From positions 1 to 39,227 of the forward strand of contig PAHI01000054.1 in the NCBI GenBank assembly GCA_002705575.1: 39,227 bases of DNA, given 5' to 3'. A program made the translations under genes and the position numbers. The notes below the pieces were generated by a model. That model was not told the DNA's origin and searched no databases. It saw only the letters and a list, made by a program, of their open reading frames with translations. Position 1 is the first letter of the stretch. The number at the start of each line of letters is the position of its first letter. The stretch is from Fidelibacterota bacterium. Its GTDB lineage: Bacteria; Marinisomatota; Marinisomatia; SCGC-AAA003-L08; GCA-002719095. Shown piece by piece: positions 18,376 to 27,658 of this stretch.

Positions 18376-18483
18376 ATATTCTTTAAATATGCTTATTTGT
18401 TAATAAATTAACAAAAAAAGAGTATTTATTAATATTTTATTTATTGAAATCGATTTTATCTTTATAAATTTTGTACGCTTTGT

Positions 18484-18556
<73 letters not shown>

Positions 18557-18561
18557 CTTTT

Positions 18562-18590
18562 AAACCCCGTCAAACGACGGGGTTTTTTAT
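18562..18590 (+). terminator. Rho-independent terminator of tRNA-Phe
   Basis: Ten-base stem AAACCCCGTC with GACGGGGTTT, four-base loop, and a run of T reaching 18588. It directly follows tRNA-Phe. Confidence 0.92.
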
Positions 18591-18646
18591 TTTCTATAAA
18601 AAATTACTAATTATATGTATCATATAACTCTAGACAATTAATTAAA

Positions 18647-19021
18647 ATGTTTAATAAAAAACCCTCTATAAATGTATTTGGTAAAAAATTAGAAAGCTGT
18701 TGCGATAATCCAAAAACAGGTTTCTTTAGAAATGGTTTTTGTGATACATGCAATGAAGATCAAGGCATACACACGGTATGTGTTATGGCAACAAAAGAAT
18801 TTCTAGAGTATTCTAAATCTGTAGGAAATGATTTATCAACACCTAATCCTCAATTTGAATTTCCAGGAGTAAAGCCTGGAGATCGATGGTGTCTTTGTGC
18901 AATAAGATGGAAGGAAGCTTATGATAGCGGTATGGCGCCTCCTGTATTCTTAGAGTCTACACATATCGAAACTCTAAAACTCATAGAACTAAATATTCTG
19001 CAAGAGTACGCTGTAAACTAA
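18647..19021 (+). CDS. DUF2237 family protein
   Basis: 124 residues, about the whole length of the DUF2237 family (PF09996), whose function is unknown. Characteristic sequence: NVFGKKLESC near the N-terminus, TGFFRNGFCDTC, the GIHTVCVMATKEFLEYS block, GNDLSTP, FPGVKPGDRWCLCAIRW and a closing STHIETL. Six cysteines are present, with CDTC and CLC as possible metal or redox sites. There is no signal peptide, so it is cytoplasmic. It is a single gene between the tRNA terminator and the convergent C25 gene; the two stops are only two bases apart. Confidence 0.85.
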   Translation: MFNKKPSINVFGKKLESCCDNPKTGFFRNGFCDTCNEDQGIHTVCVMATKEFLEYSKSVGNDLSTPNPQFEFPGVKPGDRWCLCAIRWKEAYDSGMAPPVFLESTHIETLKLIELNILQEYAVN

Positions 19022-19023
19022 TT

Positions 19024-22000
19024 TTATAAATCTAAAATAATATTAATAGTAATTATAACATCTAATATATTAAGCTCTCCATCACCATTTGAGTCTGCTG
19101 AAAGAGCTTCTACTATAGTTGGCTCCATTATATTAAGAATAATATTTACAGTCAATATTATATCAGATATATTTACATTTCCATCTTGATTAACATCCCC
19201 TGGATTTACCGAAGCTCTTCCTGTAGTAATTAATATAGCATCACCATCACTTAAGGATTTCGCAGCTCTAGGGTATTGATTTCTATAGCTATATTGAATC
19301 CCCTCATTGCCAAGATGATTCTCAATTCCAATGGTTGCATAATTACCATGAGAAGGAGTCTCTCCTGCTCCGTAATCACCAAATGATGTATTATTAAAAT
19401 CTTGATACTGAATTTTGATTTCATTGTCACCTGTAATTGTTGGTACAGATGAGCTATTATAAATAATTATCTGAAATGTTTGATCATCTCCATCTGAACC
19501 ATCACAATCTCCAGCATAGCCCTGGATTCGGCCACAGGTTCTCATTTCATCCCATTGCAAAATAAAATATTCATTGTCTGGATCTACAAAAGTATAAATG
19601 TTCCCATAATCAGCAGAATTTCCATACCATCCACCTGCACTCTCTGTCATTAAATCATCCCAAAATGCAGCTACCATTGGTGAAGGTCCTCCAGCACCAG
19701 GAATAGAATAATTCCTAAAAGATGGAATATAGTCATTCCCTGAAAAAGTGCCGTGATCGCCAAAACTTATCCAACCATCAGCACTAACTAGCATTTCATT
19801 ATATGTAATACCATAAAAAGTGATTGGAAATGGAAGTTGAGTAAGTTTTCTAGTTCTATCTGTACCATTACCATTCCCAATATCATTAAGTCCTAAGAGA
19901 TTATTTGAGCTTGCAATTTCGATCCAATCATAATCAGGCGCCAATAAATATCCCACATCTCCAGAATCATAAATTCGATAACCGTATTCATCTGGACCAA
20001 GAGGATCTGTAACTGCCCCTTGACCAAATGTTGCATTAATAAATTCAGTTTGATTATATCCAGCATTACTGGTTATTTCTAAAGGTAGCGATATTGTACT
20101 TCCTGGAACAAAATAGCTAGTCGTATTAAATGTAAAAGAGATTTCAACACTTTCATTTGGGTTTAAACCTGAAACTGATTGAGGTGCAGAATTAAAACTT
20201 ATCATATCACTATTTGAAGATATAAACAGATCAACATCTTCAATAGAAACTGATCCATCATTTACAATTGATACATTTATTTCACGACTATTGAGATTTA
20301 CACTTGAAGATTGTGGAACTACTAATGCACCTGAGACACTAATTGGAACATGACAAATCACATCTCCATTATTTGATGAATTTATATTTAAACGTAATCC
20401 TAAATCTTGACCATCTATCACATTTTCTGCAATTGAAATCGAAAAAACTTCTCCATCAGAAGAAGAATTAAATCCTATGTTACCATAAGATGAGAAAGAC
20501 TGCACGACATTCACTGAGCTTGATATGCTAGAAAGAGTGGCCGAAACAGATGATGCTGTACTTCCATTATAATTTCTTATTGGCAAAACTATATCAATTG
20601 TTTCTCCTGGATTAACTTGACCATTCCCACTAATATCTACTTCTACTGAGCTACTATTCAAACTCAACAAATTATTTGAAGAAGAAACACTAATTGTTCG
20701 TTGAAGAGGTCTGTAGTTTCTTTTTCTTATTGTTACAATTATATCTTCACTACTATTAATGTTGCTCCAATTAAACGAAACTTTCCCAGAACTATCGCTT
20801 AATTTAGTAGTAAATATATCATCATTACCTTGAAGTAAAGTAACAATAGCATCATCAACAATATTATTATTAGTATCGTTTATAGTTAAATCTAAATTAG
20901 TAGTACCTTGACTTATTTGAGATGGAATATCAACATTAAAATCTTTGGGTGTATCAGTCCATAAATGAATAGCAGGATCACCCATCAAATTAGTCCACGC
21001 CATAAATGTTTTAGCGGCCTCAAATCCTCCATTTGAATTTGATCCGTATGTTCCATAAATTGATAACTGGCCATTAGCTACTGCTGCACCAGTATATTGT
21101 AACCCTTTAGAAAAGATTCCATCATACATGCCCATATCCATAATATTATTATAAGCCGTGTGTGTTCCTTGTGTAGCTACACCAACAGCTGCAACAGCTC
21201 CTCTAGGACTATTTTGGCTACCAGCTCTTAAAAAAGTCTCTGATTGACTTTCACCACCATAACCATAATATCCACCACCACCAAAATCACCAGTACCACA
21301 TGTTAAGCTAGTAACAAATGGTGTATCATAAGTTACAGGCATATCATTTTCTCCAATACCACTGATACCTCCACTAATCCAACCCCTAAAATTAACAAAT
21401 GCTACACCATCATCTAGCCTATCTTCAAGCCAATTTATGTAATTTCCTTGTGCATAATTTGTATATATCGCTTCAACTCCATTGTTTAACATTATATTTT
21501 CAACATACTGATTTGTTATTATCGTAGATTGACCAGAACTATTGTTTGGATCTGCAATTAAAGCAGCAGAGTCAAACATATTATTTGTTTGATTTATGCC
21601 CTTTTCATATTGAATTGTTTTATTGATTATAGTATTTAAATCATTATTGTTTGCGGCAGATATTCTACCAATCAAAATACCAGGGAGAGGATTATTTTCA
21701 TTGGCATACGTATAGTAAAGGTCAGAGGAACCACTATAGCCACCCCAAGAATGATAATTGCATGGAAGCTCGAAATCTCCACTAGTATCTCCAATCAAGC
21801 CAACAAACTCAGGAGGATTTTCCCAGCTTAAAGCATCTTGAATATATGTTTTTAAATTCCCTAATGAGGTATTTGTACTTGCAATTTGAGATTCTTCTCT
21901 TTCATAAACAATATAGCCTTGCTGATGCCTCCAATCAAAAAGACTTTTAACATAATTATTATCACATGCATTATCATTACCATCTTGACCACAAATATAC

Positions 22001-22638
22001 AATATAGCAGGCTTTTGGTAATCCTCATCTCTATCAGAACGCTCAAAGTTAACAATCATATCACTATATAAATCCTCAAAGACTCTTGAACGTTTCATGT
22101 TTATAGGCTCTCTAAATGTATTTGAATTGCTTTCATTTACAACAATTTCAATACCTGTAAAAACCTCTAGATTTTTTGATTGAGGATTATATGAAAAAGG
22201 TGTGACTGATACTGTTACCAACTCCATATTTCTAACTTTAAACCTTTCAGAAACTAAAACATTATTAAAAGGATACTTTTTAGAACTGCTATAAATATCA
22301 CTATTTTTTACAGAAATTTCATTTTCTTTATAATCAACACCTTGATATGGATATAAATCAACGTTTTCTATAACATAAGAATCCTTTGCTACGAAATCAA
22401 AACTATATTCCTTAGAAGTGTCAACAAGGTATAAAACCTTATATGCTGGGAGCTCTGGCATGCCTATCTCTGAATCAGTACCTTGGTTATCTTTAATAGC
22501 TTTATGATAACCAGATTTACTTTCTAATTCAAATTCTTGTATTTCAAATAGTATGTTTTTTCCATTTGAAGTAAACTGTTTAGCGAACAAGCCACTGAAC
22601 AAAAAAGATACCAATATTACTATAAAATTGTAACGCAT
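19024..22638 (-). CDS. Gingipain-type (C25 family) secreted peptidase-like protein with C-terminal dockerin
   Basis: 1204 residues from the ATG at 22638, chosen because GGGGAG lies six bases upstream and the signal peptide follows (MRYNFIVILVSFLFSGLFA). A propeptide-like region extends to about 205. The C25-like core (about 210-565) contains PAILYICG, FVGLIGDTSGDF, DLYYTYAN, ILIGRISAANNNDL and TSLTCGTGDFGG with the candidate nucleophile Cys447. Where gingipains have a GHG histidine motif this protein reads VNFRGWISGG (about 415-424), so activity is uncertain. CARDB/Ig-like domains follow, then a beta-sandwich with FYGITYNEMLVSADGWISFG. The C-terminus is two calcium-loop dockerin repeats (GDVNQDGNVNISDIIL, DSNGDGELNILDVIIT) and no T9SS sorting domain is visible. 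It is transcribed divergently from the ROK gene. Confidence 0.85.
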   Translation of the reverse strand: MRYNFIVILVSFLFSGLFAKQFTSNGKNILFEIQEFELESKSGYHKAIKDNQGTDSEIGMPELPAYKVLYLVDTSKEYSFDFVAKDSYVIENVDLYPYQGVDYKENEISVKNSDIYSSSKKYPFNNVLVSERFKVRNMELVTVSVTPFSYNPQSKNLEVFTGIEIVVNESNSNTFREPINMKRSRVFEDLYSDMIVNFERSDRDEDYQKPAILYICGQDGNDNACDNNYVKSLFDWRHQQGYIVYEREESQIASTNTSLGNLKTYIQDALSWENPPEFVGLIGDTSGDFELPCNYHSWGGYSGSSDLYYTYANENNPLPGILIGRISAANNNDLNTIINKTIQYEKGINQTNNMFDSAALIADPNNSSGQSTIITNQYVENIMLNNGVEAIYTNYAQGNYINWLEDRLDDGVAFVNFRGWISGGISGIGENDMPVTYDTPFVTSLTCGTGDFGGGGYYGYGGESQSETFLRAGSQNSPRGAVAAVGVATQGTHTAYNNIMDMGMYDGIFSKGLQYTGAAVANGQLSIYGTYGSNSNGGFEAAKTFMAWTNLMGDPAIHLWTDTPKDFNVDIPSQISQGTTNLDLTINDTNNNIVDDAIVTLLQGNDDIFTTKLSDSSGKVSFNWSNINSSEDIIVTIRKRNYRPLQRTISVSSSNNLLSLNSSSVEVDISGNGQVNPGETIDIVLPIRNYNGSTASSVSATLSSISSSVNVVQSFSSYGNIGFNSSSDGEVFSISIAENVIDGQDLGLRLNINSSNNGDVICHVPISVSGALVVPQSSSVNLNSREINVSIVNDGSVSIEDVDLFISSNSDMISFNSAPQSVSGLNPNESVEISFTFNTTSYFVPGSTISLPLEITSNAGYNQTEFINATFGQGAVTDPLGPDEYGYRIYDSGDVGYLLAPDYDWIEIASSNNLLGLNDIGNGNGTDRTRKLTQLPFPITFYGITYNEMLVSADGWISFGDHGTFSGNDYIPSFRNYSIPGAGGPSPMVAAFWDDLMTESAGGWYGNSADYGNIYTFVDPDNEYFILQWDEMRTCGRIQGYAGDCDGSDGDDQTFQIIIYNSSSVPTITGDNEIKIQYQDFNNTSFGDYGAGETPSHGNYATIGIENHLGNEGIQYSYRNQYPRAAKSLSDGDAILITTGRASVNPGDVNQDGNVNISDIILTVNIILNIMEPTIVEALSADSNGDGELNILDVIITINIILDL

Positions 22639-22743
22639 ATAAAACTCCCCCAAAAAATTTAATCTACAACTAATTTATCGTTTAATTTATATACTATTGA
22701 AAATTAATTTGTTACATATTGTAAGAAGATTAATTTATTCGTA

Positions 22744-23634
22744 ATGGAAAAGGATATTATTATCTCAATTGATGTTGGAGGAACCACTTTTGAATCCTCT
22801 ATTTTAAATAAAAATTGTTTAGATATTATAGCTATATCAGAAAAATGGCACGTAGGAGATTACAGTACTTCCCAAGAACTTTTTGACGCAATAAATTCTC
22901 AGATAAATGATTTACTTAATATAAAAACCATAGATAAAAAAAGAGTTTTTGGATTATCAGTTGCATGCCCAGGACCAATAGATATTAATAGCGGTACTAT
23001 TTTAGATACACCTAATTTAAAGCTATTTAGAAATTATCCCTTAAAAGATAAGCTAGCTGAAAAATTTACTTGTAAAATATGCATAGAAAATGATGCTAAT
23101 CTATTTGCACTAGGTGAATGGTTTCTAACTCATCAAAAACATAGTTCTTTCATTGGTGTGACAATTGGAACAGGTCTCGGATTTGGAATTGTCATTGATG
23201 GAAAATTATTTAAAGGAGCTAATGGTATGGCGGCAGAATACGGACTATCTTCTTGTGAATGGGGCACGTGGGAAGACAAAGTTTCTTTAAAATTTATAAG
23301 AAATGACATCAAAAAAACTTATAATAAAAATTTGAGTCCTAGAACAATACAAAAATATGCTTCAGATAAAGATATCAAAGCTCAAAATATATTTAATCGT
23401 TTAGGTCAAAATTTAGGGCTTCCAATCAGCCACATCATTAATATGCTTGATCCAGGTGTAATTGTATTAGGAGGAGGATTATCTAGTGCATTCAACTTAT
23501 ATAAAAAAGAATTAAAACAAACCATACACAATAATTCTGTGGTTTATAAAAACAACCCCTGCACAATATTAGAAAGTAACTTCAAAAGTAAATCTCAAAT
23601 GGTTGGTGGAGCCTTAAACTTAATACAACCATGA
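22744..23634 (+). CDS. ROK family sugar kinase
   Basis: 296 residues, full length for a ROK kinase. The N-terminal phosphate-binding loop ISIDVGGTTFESSI, the ACPGPID segment, IENDANLFALGEW (catalytic Asp in the ENDAN motif), GVTIGTGLGFGIVIDG and DPGVIVLGGGLSSA are all present. The usual ROK zinc site (E-x-G-H followed by CxCGxxGCxE) is missing: here it reads AAEYGLSSCEWGTWED, with the His replaced and one Cys left. This suggests a zinc-free member; the substrate, probably glucose or another hexose, cannot be told. It overlaps the ABC exporter by ATGA. No strong ribosome site is seen before the ATG. Confidence 0.85.
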   Translation: MEKDIIISIDVGGTTFESSILNKNCLDIIAISEKWHVGDYSTSQELFDAINSQINDLLNIKTIDKKRVFGLSVACPGPIDINSGTILDTPNLKLFRNYPLKDKLAEKFTCKICIENDANLFALGEWFLTHQKHSSFIGVTIGTGLGFGIVIDGKLFKGANGMAAEYGLSSCEWGTWEDKVSLKFIRNDIKKTYNKNLSPRTIQKYASDKDIKAQNIFNRLGQNLGLPISHIINMLDPGVIVLGGGLSSAFNLYKKELKQTIHNNSVVYKNNPCTILESNFKSKSQMVGGALNLIQP

Positions 23635-25421
23635 AAAATCGAACATCATTTGGATCATTTCTTCGATTTTTTAAATATGCTAAAAAATGGCGTCTTAAAA
23701 TATTATTAGCTACTATTTATTCAATAATTAATAAAATTTTTGATATAGCTCCTGAGATATTACTAGGAATCGCTGTTGATGTTGTAGTCGGTTTTGCTAA
23801 TCCAGACTATTATAACTTTTTAGATTGGCTTGGCTTCCACGGTGCGAAACAACAGGTTATAATTCTTGCATTCTCAACATTTGGAATATGGGTATTTGAA
23901 TCTATCTTTCAGTATCTATATATGATAACCTGGAGAAATATTGCTCAATCTATTGAACATGAAATGAGATTAGATGCTTATAAAAATGTTCAGAACCTTG
24001 ATGCTGAATGGTTCGAAAGTCAAAAACTTGGGAATATCGCTTCAATTTTAAACGATGACGTTAATCAATTGGAACGTTTTTTAAATAATGGAGCCAATGA
24101 AATCATCCAAATAACTGTATCATCAGTATTTATCAGTTTAGTGTTTTTATATATTTCTCCTTTAATTGGAATAATTCTAACTCTTCCTATTCCTTTAATA
24201 CTATTAATATCCATGTTCTTTCAAAAGAATCTCTCTCCTAGATACTCTAAAGTACGAGAATCTGTAGGCGCCTTAAGTTCATCTATATTTAACAATTTAC
24301 TTGGAATTATAACAATCAAAAGCTTCGCATCTGAAGATAAAGAAAATAACCGCTTAAATACTTTAAGTCATGAATATTTGAATAAGAATAAAAAAGCTAT
24401 TAGTCTTAGTTCTGCTTTTGTTCCTGTTGTAAGAATGGGTGTTTTAAGTGGATTTTTAGCAACAATGGTTTTAGGCAGTTTGAAAACAATGAATGGAGAA
24501 ATCATGCCTGGCTCTTTTGCTATGCTTTTATTTTTAAGCCAACGATTTTTGTGGCCCTTTACTCGTTTAGGTGAAACGGTAGATTTATTTGAGAGATCGA
24601 TGGCATCAGCAAAGAGAATTTTAGACATTTTAGATGTTAGGCCTATTATTAAAAATGGATCTAACATCGACTTTACAGAATATTACAATGACATAATTTT
24701 TAAGAATGTATCATTTTCATATAATCAAGAAAGTAATGTTTTTAATAATCTTAATTTTAAAATTAAGAAAGGACAATTTGCTGGAATTGTAGGTTCTACA
24801 GGTATAGGTAAAACTAGTTTAGTAAAATTACTTTTAAGATTATATGACCCCCAGAAAGGGGATATTTTTATTGGTAATGAAAATATTAAAAATTTAGAGT
24901 TACAAAAACTTCGAAAAAATATTGGCTTAGTAAGTCAAGATACCTATTTATTTGATGGGAGTATCATGGAAAATATTATTTACCCAGATAATAATATTGA
25001 TTTAAAGAAAGTTGAGATAGTTTCAAAATTAAGCCAAGCTTCTGAATTTATAGAAAACTTACCCCATAAATTTGACACTTTAATTGGCGAAAGAGGAATT
25101 AAATTATCTGGAGGTCAAAAACAACGGCTAGCAATTGCTCGAGCCTTATATAAAAATCCCTCTATATTAATATTTGATGAAGCAACTTCTTCTGTTGATA
25201 ATAATACAGAATTTCTTATCCAGAAATCAATGAAAGATATTTGTAAGAACAGAACAGCTATTGTCATTGCTCACCGTCTATCTACTATTAGAAAAGCTGA
25301 TATAATTTTTATTCTTGATAATGGTTGCGTCCAAGAAAAAGGCACTCATGATGAATTACTTTTAAAGAATGGGCTCTATAAAAAATTATGGGATATTCAA
25401 ACAGGCAATACAGTAAACTAA
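23631..25421 (+). CDS. ABC exporter, fused permease and ATPase (MsbA-type half transporter)
   Basis: 596 residues, the usual size of a half exporter that works as a homodimer or heterodimer in the inner membrane. The N-terminal permease (about 1-330) has membrane segments near 20-50, 70-95, 150-190 and 260-295. The ATPase (about 345-590) has Walker A GSTGIGKTS, Q-loop LVSQDTYLF, signature LSGGQKQR, Walker B ILIFDEATSSVD and the H-loop AHRLSTI. Coupled by ATGA to the ROK kinase. Its stop overlaps that of the convergent VOC gene by three bases, with no terminator between. The substrate is unknown; lipid or drug export are family possibilities. Confidence 0.92.
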   Translation: MKNRTSFGSFLRFFKYAKKWRLKILLATIYSIINKIFDIAPEILLGIAVDVVVGFANPDYYNFLDWLGFHGAKQQVIILAFSTFGIWVFESIFQYLYMITWRNIAQSIEHEMRLDAYKNVQNLDAEWFESQKLGNIASILNDDVNQLERFLNNGANEIIQITVSSVFISLVFLYISPLIGIILTLPIPLILLISMFFQKNLSPRYSKVRESVGALSSSIFNNLLGIITIKSFASEDKENNRLNTLSHEYLNKNKKAISLSSAFVPVVRMGVLSGFLATMVLGSLKTMNGEIMPGSFAMLLFLSQRFLWPFTRLGETVDLFERSMASAKRILDILDVRPIIKNGSNIDFTEYYNDIIFKNVSFSYNQESNVFNNLNFKIKKGQFAGIVGSTGIGKTSLVKLLLRLYDPQKGDIFIGNENIKNLELQKLRKNIGLVSQDTYLFDGSIMENIIYPDNNIDLKKVEIVSKLSQASEFIENLPHKFDTLIGERGIKLSGGQKQRLAIARALYKNPSILIFDEATSSVDNNTEFLIQKSMKDICKNRTAIVIAHRLSTIRKADIIFILDNGCVQEKGTHDELLLKNGLYKKLWDIQTGNTVN

Positions 25422-25852
25422 GAATCAAAAATCATCCTATCATCATTGAATGCTTTAAACTCAATATAATTATCTGAAGGATCTTTAATGAACATAGTAG
25501 CCTGCTCTCCTTTCTTACCTTTAAATCTAATATATGGCTTAACAATGAAAGTCACTTTATTAAATTCTAAACTCTTAGCTAAAGACTTCCATTCTAACAT
25601 AGTTAAAATAATGCCAAAATGCCTTGTTGGAATATCCTTAGAATCAACTTTATTTTTTACTATTTTTAAATTATCCTTTGAATCAATAAGATGAGCGCTT
25701 ATTTGATGGCCAAAAAAATTGAAATCTATCCATTTTTCAGATTTTCTTCCTACTGTACATCCTAAAATAGTCTTATACCAATCCTCTGTCTCTTTTAAAT
25801 TATGAACAGGGAATGCTAAATGAAAGGGTCTATTTGGGCTCACACTCATCAT
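25418..25852 (-). CDS. VOC (glyoxalase/dioxygenase) family protein
   Basis: 144 residues. The paired beta-alpha-beta-beta-beta modules of the vicinal oxygen chelate fold are visible: FHLAFPVHNLKETEDWYKTILGC opens module one, with His12 as the likely first metal ligand; TRHFGIILT opens module two, with its His the second ligand; FIKDPSDNYIEFKAF near the C-terminus gives the closing Glu. This is a full metal-site pattern, so the protein is probably an active enzyme, but substrate cannot be assigned. It starts two bases after the aminotransferase stop, in the same direction, so the two likely form an operon. Confidence 0.85.
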   Translation of the reverse strand: MMSVSPNRPFHLAFPVHNLKETEDWYKTILGCTVGRKSEKWIDFNFFGHQISAHLIDSKDNLKIVKNKVDSKDIPTRHFGIILTMLEWKSLAKSLEFNKVTFIVKPYIRFKGKKGEQATMFIKDPSDNYIEFKAFNDDRMIFDS

Positions 25853-25854
25853 AA

Positions 25855-27012
25855 CTAATTAATTATTTTTTTCAAAGTATCTAATAATTGAAAAACATCG
25901 TCATCTGTATTATAGCCATTCAATGATATACGAATCAAAGTTTTATCTTGCCATTTAATTACAGGTATTTCAATATTGTACTTATTCAATAAAATATTTT
26001 TCAACTTAACATTATCTTTATAATCAACTTCAAAACTATACATTTGTCCAAGCCATTTTGATGCTTTATCATAAATCATAGATTCTATATTTGTTATATT
26101 ATGGATATCCTTTCGAAACTGAATAATTTTATCTTTACATTGCTGAGAAACTGCCTCCCAATTATACATTTCTCTAAATTTTAAAGCATCAGTTATCGTT
26201 AAAAATGAACTTGCGTCTCGAGTTCCTTGCCAATAATGATGCAACTGAAAATCTGAATAATTATAATTAATATCTGATTCATAGCCCCAGCTAATAATAA
26301 GAGGATCAATTATTTTTTGATGTCTTCTATCAACATATAAAAAAGAAGTTCCCTTAGGACAAAGAAGCCACTTATGACATGCACCAACATAAATGTCTAC
26401 ACCTAATGAATTAATATTAAGAGGTAAATGTCCAGGGATATGCGCACCATCTACTATTGTTAAAATATTATTTTTTCTAGCAAACTTACAAATATCATCA
26501 ATAGGGAAAAAAAGAGCCGTAGGACTTGTCATATGACTTAAAAAAAATACTTTAGTTTTATCAGTAACTCCAGCTAAAAAATTATCAGTAAATATTTTAG
26601 CATTCTTAAAAGGAATGTCAATCGTTGACTTTACATGCCTTGCACCAGTTTTCTTACATATAAAATCCCAAGTTTTATCCATTGCACCATATTCATGATT
26701 TGTTGATAGTATTTCATCGCCTTTTTTTAATTTAAGACTTCTCACAACTTCATTTATAGCTGTTGTTGGATTCTGAAAAAAAACTAAATCCTCTGAATCG
26801 CATTCAATAAAGTTTGCTAAAGCATTTTTGTTGGTAATCATTAATGCTTGTAAATCTTGATCTAAGAATTTTACAGGTTGATTTTCAAGCTGCATCTGCT
26901 TACTTATAAGCGAATCAAAAACAAGCTTTGGGCAGGCCCCAAAAGATCCATGATTTAGATAAGCCACACTACTATCTAATAAAAAAAGTGACTTAATAAT
27001 GCTATTATTAAT
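25855..27012 (-). CDS. Class V aminotransferase-like PLP enzyme (isopenicillin-N epimerase type), probable AUU start
   Basis: Fold-type I PLP enzyme. Motifs are YLNHGSFGACPK at the N-terminus, the FQNPTTAINEV phosphate loop, STNHEYGAMD, TIVDGAHIPGHLP with the PLP-binding Asp, and GACHKWLLCPKGTSFLY with the Schiff-base Lys. YWQGTRDASSFL is also typical. The first standard start is GTG at 26967, but that cuts into the conserved N-terminus and has no ribosome site. The frame continues upstream to an ATT at 27012 preceded by AAGGAG at 27026-27021 with eight bases of spacing, adding INNSIIKSLFLLDSS, which fits the family; no ATG, GTG or TTG occurs in that extension. I therefore place the start at ATT (386 codons including stop). 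Substrate unknown. Operon with the VOC gene. Confidence 0.85.
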   Translation of the reverse strand: MNNSIIKSLFLLDSSVAYLNHGSFGACPKLVFDSLISKQMQLENQPVKFLDQDLQALMITNKNALANFIECDSEDLVFFQNPTTAINEVVRSLKLKKGDEILSTNHEYGAMDKTWDFICKKTGARHVKSTIDIPFKNAKIFTDNFLAGVTDKTKVFFLSHMTSPTALFFPIDDICKFARKNNILTIVDGAHIPGHLPLNINSLGVDIYVGACHKWLLCPKGTSFLYVDRRHQKIIDPLIISWGYESDINYNYSDFQLHHYWQGTRDASSFLTITDALKFREMYNWEAVSQQCKDKIIQFRKDIHNITNIESMIYDKASKWLGQMYSFEVDYKDNVKLKNILLNKYNIEIPVIKWQDKTLIRISLNGYNTDDDVFQLLDTLKKIIN

Positions 27013-27071
27013 ACTTTTAACTCCTTATTTATTTTTAATTACTATTAAGAAATTATAAATATTATAATAAT

Positions 27072-27101
27072 AAAAAAAGGGAAGCAAGCTTCCCTTTTTT
27101 T
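27072..27101 (-). terminator. Rho-independent terminator after hsp20 (near-bidirectional)
   Basis: AAAAAAAGGGAAGC is followed after two bases by its exact reverse complement, giving GGGAAG/CTTCCC with flanking A and T runs. It lies between hsp20 and the aminotransferase gene on the minus strand, so it ends the hsp20 transcript. Confidence 0.9.
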
Positions 27102-27121
27102 ATACATACTATTTTAATAGA

Positions 27122-27535
27122 TTAACTTATAGCTATTTTCTTAGCTTTAGTTTTAACCTCTTTTTTTCTTGGAAGAGAAACATCCAGCACGCCATTTTTA
27201 AAATGTGCACCAATATTTTTTTCCTGAACATCTTCTGGTATGTTAAATTGCTTGTAAAACTTACCATATTTTAAGCTATGATAGCCATCGGATATACTCT
27301 CATTCACTTTTCTATCCCCTGATATAGATAGAATTTGATCTTTAATTTCAAGATTAATTCCATCTTTATCTAAGCCGGGTAGATCTATTGTTATGATATA
27401 CTCTTTATCTTTGGTAAATACATCATACGAAGGCTCCCAGAAATCAGAGTACAATTCATTATCAATCAACCTTCCCATTATGTTATCCATGCTATTAAAA
27501 ATAGATGGTATTGTATTCATATTAATTAAGTTCAT
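27122..27535 (-). CDS. Hsp20/alpha-crystallin family small heat-shock protein
   Basis: 137 residues, typical length. The alpha-crystallin domain (about 30-125) contains PSYDVFTKDKEYIITIDLPGL, INLEIKDQILSISGDRK and the family hallmark FKNGVLDVSLPRK (A-x-x-x-N-G-V-L type motif). The C-terminal tail KKIAI holds the I-x-I-like anchor used in oligomer assembly. It acts as an ATP-independent holdase in the cytoplasm. AAGGAG lies seven bases before the ATG. It is a single-gene transcript: terminator downstream and 154 bases of non-coding DNA upstream, including an inverted repeat. Confidence 0.95.
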   Translation of the reverse strand: MNLINMNTIPSIFNSMDNIMGRLIDNELYSDFWEPSYDVFTKDKEYIITIDLPGLDKDGINLEIKDQILSISGDRKVNESISDGYHSLKYGKFYKQFNIPEDVQEKNIGAHFKNGVLDVSLPRKKEVKTKAKKIAIS

Positions 27536-27641
27536 TTTATTATCTCCTTTTTACTTAATTGTTATATTAATCAATTAATACTAAGCAAAATAAGGACCAC
27601 AATATAAATCATGATAATACAGCATAAATTTAATGCCATAT

Positions 27642-27658
27642 TGTCATCTATAGTGACA
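27642..27658. promoter_or_regulatory. Inverted repeat upstream of hsp20, possible operator
   Basis: TGTCA-N7-TGACA lies about 107 bases before the hsp20 start, with a further TGTC eight bases outside it. It does not match the CIRCE element (TTAGCACTC-N9). It is a candidate operator only; no known regulator is assigned. Confidence 0.3.

Noticed and set aside
18420..18483. Promoter for tRNA-Phe (TTGAAA at 18444 and TATAAA at 18463).
   Set aside because: The spacing is only 13 bases, too short for a sigma-70 promoter, and no clear alternative -35 was found, so I did not annotate it.
22712..22724. TTACA-N3-TGTAA between the C25 and ROK genes, similar to half of the ScfR palindrome.
   Set aside because: Only five-base arms in very AT-rich DNA; chance occurrence is likely.
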